Source: Desulfobacteraceae bacterium (GTDB taxonomy: Bacteria > Desulfobacterota > DSM-4660 > Desulfatiglandales > HGW-15). Taken from it: a stretch of DNA of 19,680 nucleotides. Where the stretch lies: assembly GCA_003819975.1 (NCBI GenBank), contig RPPU01000013.1, forward strand, positions 1-19,680. The letters are read 5' to 3'. A program made the translations under genes and the position numbers. This document shows, piece after piece, positions 8,097 through 14,011 of this stretch (positions within the stretch are counted from its first letter, which is position 1; each line of letters opens with the position of its first letter). The notes below the pieces were generated by a model. That model was not told the origin of the DNA, searched no databases, and was given only the letters and a program-made list of their open reading frames with translations.

Positions 8097-8680
8097 TTTA
8101 TAAGTTCTATCTTTTCAATTTGTTGCGGACCTAAAGTCAGTTCCAATTTCAAACGTTGCGGTACCGTATATTTATTCTTCCAAAAAAGACCGCTATGCTT
8201 GACGTCGACGGGAATTTCAAACAACCTTGTGATTCTGTCCTTTTCCAAAGAAAAGTAACCGGCCGCGATTGCGATATATTTTGAGCCTTCCGCCCGGTCA
8301 AAACTTAGGGTTTGATTTTCGCCGGGTTGAATAGTCAGGTGTTTAAACGCGGTTACGCTCGGATCGAAAAGGTTGCACTCCAGAATTTGATACAATCCGT
8401 TTTGATTTCCGGACAGTTGATTGAAACTATTGGGGTCCTTTAATTGGTACATACAAATCGATAGCGTATGCGATGCATTTTGGTAGTAGTTCAGTTTTGG
8501 GTCGACTTTGATCGATAGTTGAATGGCATCTTTTTCGAACAGCCATTGTTGTTCGGTCTTTTTGTCCGGGGGTGGTCTGAAATCCTTCACTTTGTCGATG
8601 GGAATTTTCTTTTCCGGAGCGGAAACACAGGAAGCCGTTAAAATCAAAAATAGCATAAAAAGAATTTTTCGATATCCCAT
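8093..8680 (-). CDS. tssJ: TssJ outer-membrane lipoprotein of the T6SS
   Basis: The 195-residue product has a basic start, a hydrophobic stretch (6-15) and a lipobox-like TASC with Cys18, so it is a probable lipoprotein; Thr at -3 is not the usual Leu. The mature part contains TssJ-type elements: LNYYQNASHTLSICMYQLKDPNSF, the LxPG turn (IQPGENQTLSF) and YIAIAAGYF. TssJ is the outer-membrane anchor that binds the periplasmic end of TssM. The start has AAGGAG six bases upstream. It follows the TagH-like gene after 66 bp and overlaps tssK by four bases. Confidence 0.9.
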   Translation of the reverse strand: MGYRKILFMLFLILTASCVSAPEKKIPIDKVKDFRPPPDKKTEQQWLFEKDAIQLSIKVDPKLNYYQNASHTLSICMYQLKDPNSFNQLSGNQNGLYQILECNLFDPSVTAFKHLTIQPGENQTLSFDRAEGSKYIAIAAGYFSLEKDRITRLFEIPVDVKHSGLFWKNKYTVPQRLKLELTLGPQQIEKIELIK

Positions 8681-8746
8681 GATAACTCCTTCTGATTTTT
8701 TGTCGCGCTGTCGGCGGATTTCGTTTCAAAAATGAACGAATATCGT

Positions 8747-9484
8747 TCAATTCAGCGTTATTTTTTGACAATTTTTTTCGAATTCCCGCAAAAAATCCCG
8801 GGTCAACCGTCCGGATTCAAACCATTTCCGAATTTTTTCGAATTGCTCTTCATAAAGTTTAAACGCTTCGGCTTTGCGGGAGACCTCAAATAAATGGCCG
8901 TTGCCGTTGTCATTTTTCAGACGGACCGGGTCCAGCTCCAGCAAAAGTTCCTCGATCATTTTATGAGTGGTTTTTATAAAAGTTTGCTGAACTTCCAGAA
9001 ACGCCTTTTTAATCTGCCCCAGATAAGTCTCCAAAGATTGCGATCGCTCCCGGTCTTCCAATTGAAACTCCATGACCTGACGAATCGTTTCCTGACTCGT
9101 TGCCTGCCCCGCAAACGTCTTATTAATGAGGCCGATCAATTGATTCAAGGCGTTAAAAATCGTATTGAGCGAGTCCGCCAGTTTTTGCAATAATTCATCG
9201 GACGAAAGCTCTTCTTTTGAAATTTTTTTTCCAAAAACCAAGGTAAACAAGCGGGCGATCACATCATCCCTTGCGGAAACGGAACCGTTAGCCTCGGGAT
9301 GGGTATGATCGAGTGAAAGAACCAATGCTTTGACATATTCCACTTTTTGCGCAGCCGAAAGGGCCTTTAACTCGGAAGACAGGAAATCTTCGATTCGTCG
9401 GTCGGCTTGTTCATGGTTCTCGATATAAAGCGTTCGAATTTCGTCAGTGGCCCGGTTAAGGGAAATGGGCTTAGGGGTGGTCAT
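8747..9484 (-). CDS. TagH C-terminal-domain-like protein, no FHA domain
   Basis: A soluble, helix-rich 245-residue protein without signal peptide or membrane segment. The C-terminal part, LLLELDPVRL (181-189), SRKAEAFKLYEEQFEKI (202-218) and LTRDFLREFEK (227-237), resembles the conserved C-terminal region of T6SS TagH/Fha proteins as I recall it (LLxxLDPxxL, RKAxLWxxYxxxY, FxxxFxxxY). The usual N-terminal FHA phosphothreonine-binding domain is absent: no GR, SR-H or N-x-T/S pattern is visible in the first 150 residues. Its position just before tssJ-tssK-tssL also suits tagH. The ATG at 9484 lies inside the end of the upstream gene (14-bp overlap), so translation is coupled. The family call is an inference; otherwise it is a T6SS-linked unknown. 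Confidence 0.5.
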   Translation of the reverse strand: MTTPKPISLNRATDEIRTLYIENHEQADRRIEDFLSSELKALSAAQKVEYVKALVLSLDHTHPEANGSVSARDDVIARLFTLVFGKKISKEELSSDELLQKLADSLNTIFNALNQLIGLINKTFAGQATSQETIRQVMEFQLEDRERSQSLETYLGQIKKAFLEVQQTFIKTTHKMIEELLLELDPVRLKNDNGNGHLFEVSRKAEAFKLYEEQFEKIRKWFESGRLTRDFLREFEKNCQKITLN

Positions 9485-11432
9485 AGTTTTTTATCTTTTT
9501 TTTTGAAGACGGCTGAATAATAACGGTTTCCGAAATATATTCGGAAACGACATTCGGTTCTTTTTTGGGCGAACCTTTCCGTAAGGGTGAAATAAGGGTT
9601 GTTTCCCGGATATATTCGTTGCCTGTATTCAGAGGAAAAGAACTAATTTTTTCATTTTTATCGGAAGCTGAAGTTTGATCCAAAAACTTCGGTCTTACGC
9701 TCGGTATCTTATCCGACGGTAGGGTATTCGGTTGCGCAGAGGCATGGTCGCCTTGCGGCACGGCGCCGGCCGACTGCCAGCGGCCTAGGATGCCGGATAG
9801 AATAGCGATGATCGCCGGATCATTCGTTTTTTGATTTTTTTCAATCGGCGGGTGTTCCTTTTCGAAAAGACTTTTTCTGGTTGCATCCTTTAACCCATCG
9901 AGTTCATGCAGAAAGCGTTCATTGGACCATTCTGTTTCACGATTCAGACTCGCAATCAACAGCGATCGACCCAGGTGCAACGCTTCTTCCCAAAGAGTGC
10001 GCCGGCTGAAATCCACGGAATGACCGGAAGGATCGCGGAAAATATTTTCCGGAGCAAAGATTTTATTTTTTCCGATGTTATCCATTTTGAAAAGGGCCAA
10101 TTCGTCCGGGGTGTCCATGCCCGGCAAAAGGAGATTGAGCCCGGACCGAATTTGATCGAACGACTGAACATTGTTTGCAAGCAATGTGTAAAACCAGACA
10201 TTGGCTATAAAATAAAGAGTGTCGATCGGCGGCGTCTTGGGGAGCCCGTTTAAGGAAAAATCATCTTCGCCCAGATCGAATATTTGAATGTGAAAGTTCC
10301 ACAAAACGGGCAATAAGCCCGCCTGCTCCGGAAATTTGACCCTAACTTGGTTCAAGGACCGGGGGAAAGAGGCGAAGGAAATCGGTTTTTCGGTCGCGAA
10401 AAGGACATGCGCTAATTCCGAGAGAAAAGAAAGTTTTAGATAGAAGATTTCAAGAAAATATTCGTCGCTCCCGGGCGGAAATAAGCTATGCGGAATTTTA
10501 GAGGCGTTAAGGATAGGATCGTTAGGCGAAGGCTTATTCGTTGCCGAATAATCCCGACGGGAGCCATTCCGCTGATTCTGCCCGGCTCCGGAGAGTAAAG
10601 TTAAAAATTGAACGGCATTCAGCGAATCGTCTTTGAACAGGAATAAATAAAACGGATAAAACGAATAAGGCGCGAGGTGTGATAAGGCCGGAAAATTCGG
10701 GCCGTAGCAGGTTTTATTTTCCGCGCATTCGCGACAGGGAAATCCGGGCGCCGGTTTTGAATTTTTAATAAGCCGGGTGAAGTCATGAATCAGAGCGGAA
10801 ACGTCTTTTAGATGGGAAGGCTCGGAGGGGTCCGGATGATGAATAAAAAACTCGACCGCTTCGGTTTCTTGGGCGCAAGAGGCGCAATAAAGATAGCGTT
10901 TTAAAGATGTTTCATAAGGTTGCAAATTCCATTTTTTCAGAAGTGCGTCATCTTGACAAAGAAGCAAAGGAGAACCGCAAATCGGGCAAGGCGGATGAAA
11001 ATATCTTTTTTTGAATGAACAAACGAAGAGAGGTTGAAAAGGCAATAATTGTTTTTTTTGGTCGATTTGTGTTTTCAGGAAGATTGGTGAAGGCGAATGA
11101 TTTTTTGAGCGATTTTCATTCAAAGATGCAAAGGCTTGTTGCCAGTATTGATCGATCGTTTTATTGGTGAGATTAAAGAGCGGATCGTTTGGAGCGCGAT
11201 AGGTATCCGATTGTTGCAAGATAACCGCTTTTATGATTTCACTGCCGCAATCAGTTGTGACGCGAGCTTTCAAAAGAGAAGTAAAACACGCTGTGCCGTT
11301 TAAAATCGGAAAAGGATACGGTTCGTTTTTTGATAAGCCTGAACCCGGTGCAAACACTTCCGGTTCTAATTTGAAACCGTTGGAAGATTCCAAATAGGGC
11401 AATAACGAAACATGTTGAATCATTTCTGTCAC
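9471..11432 (-). CDS. Cys-rich T6SS-operon protein with two ETx phospho-like motifs
   Basis: This is the first gene of the operon and encodes 653 residues I cannot assign to a named family. A zinc-ribbon-like set is visible: CPIC at 149-152, Cys159, CASC at 183-186, then CREC at 233-236 and Cys242. The middle (about 320-520) is helical without signal peptide or clear membrane segment. The C-terminal 110 residues are low-complexity and basic, and carry the same motif twice, 25 residues apart: EYIRETTLISP (606-616) and EYISETVIIQP (631-641). These resemble the ETT motif of GarA/OdhI that is phosphorylated by Ser/Thr kinases and then bound by FHA domains; this link is inference. The start is GTG at 11432 (AGGA six bases upstream); the ATG at 11423 is an alternative. 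It overlaps the next gene by 14 bp. Confidence 0.75.
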   Translation of the reverse strand: MTEMIQHVSLLPYLESSNGFKLEPEVFAPGSGLSKNEPYPFPILNGTACFTSLLKARVTTDCGSEIIKAVILQQSDTYRAPNDPLFNLTNKTIDQYWQQAFASLNENRSKNHSPSPIFLKTQIDQKKQLLPFQPLFVCSFKKRYFHPPCPICGSPLLLCQDDALLKKWNLQPYETSLKRYLYCASCAQETEAVEFFIHHPDPSEPSHLKDVSALIHDFTRLIKNSKPAPGFPCRECAENKTCYGPNFPALSHLAPYSFYPFYLFLFKDDSLNAVQFLTLLSGAGQNQRNGSRRDYSATNKPSPNDPILNASKIPHSLFPPGSDEYFLEIFYLKLSFLSELAHVLFATEKPISFASFPRSLNQVRVKFPEQAGLLPVLWNFHIQIFDLGEDDFSLNGLPKTPPIDTLYFIANVWFYTLLANNVQSFDQIRSGLNLLLPGMDTPDELALFKMDNIGKNKIFAPENIFRDPSGHSVDFSRRTLWEEALHLGRSLLIASLNRETEWSNERFLHELDGLKDATRKSLFEKEHPPIEKNQKTNDPAIIAILSGILGRWQSAGAVPQGDHASAQPNTLPSDKIPSVRPKFLDQTSASDKNEKISSFPLNTGNEYIRETTLISPLRKGSPKKEPNVVSEYISETVIIQPSSKKKIKNYDHP

Positions 11433-11524
11433 AAAGTATCCTGAAAATAAATGCTCTTTTTAGGAAGAGACTTTTTGAAAAGAACGTCGGACCGTTTAAG
11501 ATCATAAAGGTTAAAGCGAGAAAA

Positions 11525-11553
11525 TTTATAAGTAATTAAAGTTGTCCTGTCAA
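11525..11553 (-). promoter_or_regulatory. Sigma70-type promoter of the T6SS operon
   Basis: On the minus strand TTGACA (11553-11548), a 17-bp spacer and TATAAA (11530-11525) match the consensus in 11 of 12 positions. Transcription would begin near 11518, leaving a leader of about 85 nt before the GTG at 11432. This is the best promoter for the run of genes down to tagF. Confidence 0.7.
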
Positions 11554-11685
11554 GGAAGAATCTTAATATGTAAAAATTATATCGAGAAGAGTTTAGCGTA
11601 AGAAAATAAATTCAGACCAAATTGAGATAAAAAAAACCTATAATCGAATTCATGAAAAATAGTTGACGAAGCAAGGAGATTGTTT

Positions 11686-11760
11686 TGTGATCATCTCGTG
11701 ACGTTTGCGTTATGATTCCGTGACGATTGCGTGATGTCTGCATGATACGAGCTTTATAAA
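11686..11760 (+). promoter_or_regulatory. Six 11-bp direct repeats plus -10 box before the 131-residue orphan
   Basis: Consecutive 11-mers are TGTGATCATCT (11686), CGTGACGTTTG (11697), CGTTATGATTC (11708), CGTGACGATTG (11719), CGTGATGTCTG (11730) and CATGATACGAG (11741). Columns 3 (T) and 5 (A) are invariant and column 4 is G in five. Three bases later comes TATAAA (11755-11760). The hexamer 17 bp upstream of that box, TGATGT, is not a usable -35, so the array occupies the place where an activator would act. Eleven-bp direct repeats over the -35 are the known operator form of SARP regulators, and such a gene starts at 18563. Confidence 0.6.
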
Positions 11761-11829
11761 AATCGACTATACGGTAAAAATGTTTTCAATTAAAAATTAT
11801 TTCAAAGATGCATCAAAGGGAGGAATGAA

Positions 11830-12225
11830 ATGCAAAAACCGCTTAATGCTATTATTCAATTTGAGGGTCCCGAACGAATCTATCCCGGTAATGAATTACC
11901 GGATTATTATTCGAGTAATCCCGAATTGAAGAACGTAAAACGGATCGGATCGTTTCGCATTCCAACCTTTATTTTTTATCGAGGCAGGCGGTTTGATTTT
12001 GATAAATTATTGCGACAAATAGCAAAAGAAAACGGGGGCAGACCGGATTTTCCGCAGATCAGAAACGCCATCAACAACGCCTTGGCCTTTTTATTGGGCG
12101 CAGCCGAATCGTGGGTTCATCGACCTCACGAACCCGTTTATTTGGACGATTTAATGCAATTTCATTTAGAGCAAACATTAGGCCTCTTAGTAGGGCAGAT
12201 TAAGACCAGGTCGGTAAATATTTAA
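11830..12225 (+). CDS. Orphan 131-residue protein downstream of the 11-bp repeats
   Basis: I do not recognise this family. The product is soluble, with no signal peptide or membrane helix. It contains FRIPTFIFYRGRRFDFDKLLRQIAKE (about 44-69), a helical middle rich in Asn/Ala, and a C-terminal YLDDLMQFHLEQTLGLL helix. The ATG at 11830 has GGGAGG six bases upstream, a strong ribosome-binding site, and the predicted promoter gives a leader of about 63 nt, so the gene looks real and well expressed. It is divergent from the T6SS operon and convergent with the putative metallopeptidase, separated from that by only 34 bp. Sharing a repeat-type promoter with tagJ suggests a T6SS-linked role, for instance an accessory or secreted partner. 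That is inference. Confidence 0.75.
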   Translation: MQKPLNAIIQFEGPERIYPGNELPDYYSSNPELKNVKRIGSFRIPTFIFYRGRRFDFDKLLRQIAKENGGRPDFPQIRNAINNALAFLLGAAESWVHRPHEPVYLDDLMQFHLEQTLGLLVGQIKTRSVNI

Positions 12226-12259
12226 AAAGGCGCATGAATGGAAACGATTATCGTCATTT

Positions 12260-12895
12260 TCAACAAATCTCGGTAAGTAAGTTAAGGATGATATTCTCTT
12301 CCGTGATGGATTCATATTTTTTTCTATCCTTCAACTTAACAAAATCACGCAGCTCGTAAAACAAAGATCGATCATATAAAATTTTATCCGGAAAAGGAAG
12401 AGACCCTTTTTCCCGATAATGCAACATAAGCATATCCGTAAAAATATCGGTTTTGCAATTGGTATGAAATTTAAGCCATCGTACCTGACCTATTTTTTTA
12501 TCCATTTTTTTCGGATCCATCTTTTGATTTTTCATATTCATAATAGCTTTCTCGTAATCAAAAAGCACGCGTTGCGGCATTAAATAAATATAACGGAAAT
12601 GACATAATTCGTGAAGAGCGGTTGATAAAAGCAATTCAGGAGTTCCGATCAGCTCGGATTTATTGATGAGGATGGCATCATGGGTACGGCCAATCTTATC
12701 TATGAAGGTTTCAAAGACAAAGTTGAGTAAGTCCGGGTATTTTTTATACATGATTTTGCTGAAAAATATTCCGTCATCTTGATAAAATGAGCAAAAGGCA
12801 CCGGCGTCTTCCCCGTCAAAAATCTTGATACCCGTGGCGATGATTCTTGTTTTTAGTAATTCATATTCTTGGATGTAATACACATGAGTTGTCAT
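12260..12895 (-). CDS. Putative HEXXH metallopeptidase-like protein
   Basis: The 211-residue product carries HELCHF at 95-100 within a predicted helix (LLLSTALHELCHFRYIYL), the HExxH arrangement by which zinc peptidases bind metal (His95, His99) and place the catalytic Glu96. The third ligand is not certain; His144, Asp150 or Asp154 are candidates. No signal peptide or membrane helix is present, as would be expected for a T6SS-delivered effector or a cytoplasmic enzyme. AGAGGG lies five bases before the ATG. The gene is AT-rich compared with the T6SS genes and stands alone between two spacers. A single motif does not prove activity; it could also be an anti-sigma/ImmA-like protease. No partner immunity gene can be named, though the gene at 13203-13826 is the nearest co-oriented candidate. 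Confidence 0.55.
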   Translation of the reverse strand: MTTHVYYIQEYELLKTRIIATGIKIFDGEDAGAFCSFYQDDGIFFSKIMYKKYPDLLNFVFETFIDKIGRTHDAILINKSELIGTPELLLSTALHELCHFRYIYLMPQRVLFDYEKAIMNMKNQKMDPKKMDKKIGQVRWLKFHTNCKTDIFTDMLMLHYREKGSLPFPDKILYDRSLFYELRDFVKLKDRKKYESITEENIILNLLTEIC

Positions 12896-13202
12896 AAAAA
12901 CCCTCTTTTATTGTTCGATAGGCATTAGTAAAAAATTCAAGTCGTTAATTTTTATCAGGAGTATTAAATACTTTATGCCACTCTGATCATGCGTTGATTT
13001 TTTAAGGCATATGCTCTTATAAGAGAAATCATTTATGAAAGAACTTCATGAATTTCATATTAGCGCGATTCAATTCTTATAGTATCTATTGGCAAATACC
13101 ATCAAGGTTTATTTCGATTCGTTTTATACCATAAATGGAAATACGTTTAACAGATATTATGATATACCTATAATTCTTGGAAGAACCATTTGTCTTTAAA
13201 AA
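12896..13202. other. AT-rich spacer with palindrome and weak promoter
   Basis: No gene is seen in these 307 bases. A perfect 12-bp palindrome CTCTTATAAGAG lies at 13014-13025. On the minus strand, TTGATG (13105-13100), 18 bp and TATAAG (13081-13076) could serve the metallopeptidase gene, although the leader would be about 180 nt. No clear terminator for the gene ending at 13203 is visible. Confidence 0.35.
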
Positions 13203-13826
13203 TTATACGACATGAAAACAAAATAATTTCACATGAGGAACATGCCAACTGGCGCTGTAGCTAGTTATTTTTTCGGCATCTTTTTTGTCGATCAAATATT
13301 TTTTGACATTAATAAATCGGTTTTGAGTTTTAATACGCATTTCCAGGTCATAGTAACGATCATCAGGTTGTTCAGCCATTTCAGTCAAAATAAAAACATT
13401 GCAATTGGATTGAACCTTGTCATCAATATTTTCGAATAAATTCAACCAGCTCGGCGACAATATGAAAATGTCTGAATTTTGGATTGGCCAGAAAACAGGT
13501 TGCTCTTCTCCGTTTTTGTCTTTTACGGCGTCCCACGTATAACCCAATAGAGGTCGGATTTTACAAAAATCCGAATCCGGAATACTCCTGTAGGGATTAA
13601 GATGAATTTTGGCCGTTTTCATGTTTAATGTAGAACGATACGCCGGATCCGGGTTAATAACGTCAATTACTCTGACTTTTGCATAATTTTTTACCAAATT
13701 TGCCAAGGTAGCATTTGCAACAAAGGAATGCGGTCTCCCTCCAATAACGTAGCATTTATTTCTGTTCAGAATATGACCGGTTTCTTGAGTCCATTTAGTT
13801 ATCCATAAGTCCAATACATTCATCAT
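13203..13826 (-). CDS. Orphan 207-residue protein
   Basis: I do not recognise this protein. It has no signal peptide or membrane helix. The N-terminal third alternates beta and helix (NKCYVIGGRPHSFVANATLAN, then YAKVRVIDVINPDPAY), recalling a small alpha/beta nucleotide- or cofactor-binding fold, but no firm motif is present. The middle has PVFWPIQNSDIFILSPSWLNLF and a later NCNVFILTEMAEQPDD strand. Start: two ATGs at 13826 and 13823 follow GGAGG by five and eight bases; either is possible. A promoter candidate lies at 13890-13862. The gene is AT-rich and co-oriented with the HEXXH gene, 307 bp upstream of it. It may be an effector, an immunity factor or an unrelated cargo gene. Confidence 0.65.
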   Translation of the reverse strand: MMNVLDLWITKWTQETGHILNRNKCYVIGGRPHSFVANATLANLVKNYAKVRVIDVINPDPAYRSTLNMKTAKIHLNPYRSIPDSDFCKIRPLLGYTWDAVKDKNGEEQPVFWPIQNSDIFILSPSWLNLFENIDDKVQSNCNVFILTEMAEQPDDRYYDLEMRIKTQNRFINVKKYLIDKKDAEKITSYSASWHVPHVKLFCFHVV

Positions 13827-13861
13827 GCTATCCTCCCGTAAAATAGATGGAAAGAATTCAC

Positions 13862-13890
13862 TTTATAAAATAGATCAAATGATTATGCAA
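13862..13890 (-). promoter_or_regulatory. Candidate promoter of the 207-residue orphan
   Basis: On the minus strand TTGCAT (13890-13885), 17 bp and TATAAA (13867-13862) form an acceptable sigma70 pair with a weak -35. The start codon is about 36 bp downstream of the -10, after GGAGG. Confidence 0.4.
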
Positions 13891-14011
13891 ATATAAAATC
13901 TATCTTACGAGTTCTCTTTCGGTTTCCGGATAATAAAATCGACTGCGAATACTGAAAAATATATTGAAAAAGCCGGAAATAAAAGTATTCATTTTGGAAC
14001 CATTCAGCTAT

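Noticed and set aside
11663..11691. Alternative promoter TTGACG, 17 bp, TGTGAT before the 11830 gene
   Set aside because: The -10 match is poor and overlaps the first repeat unit. TATAAA at 11755 gives a better leader; kept only as a competing reading.
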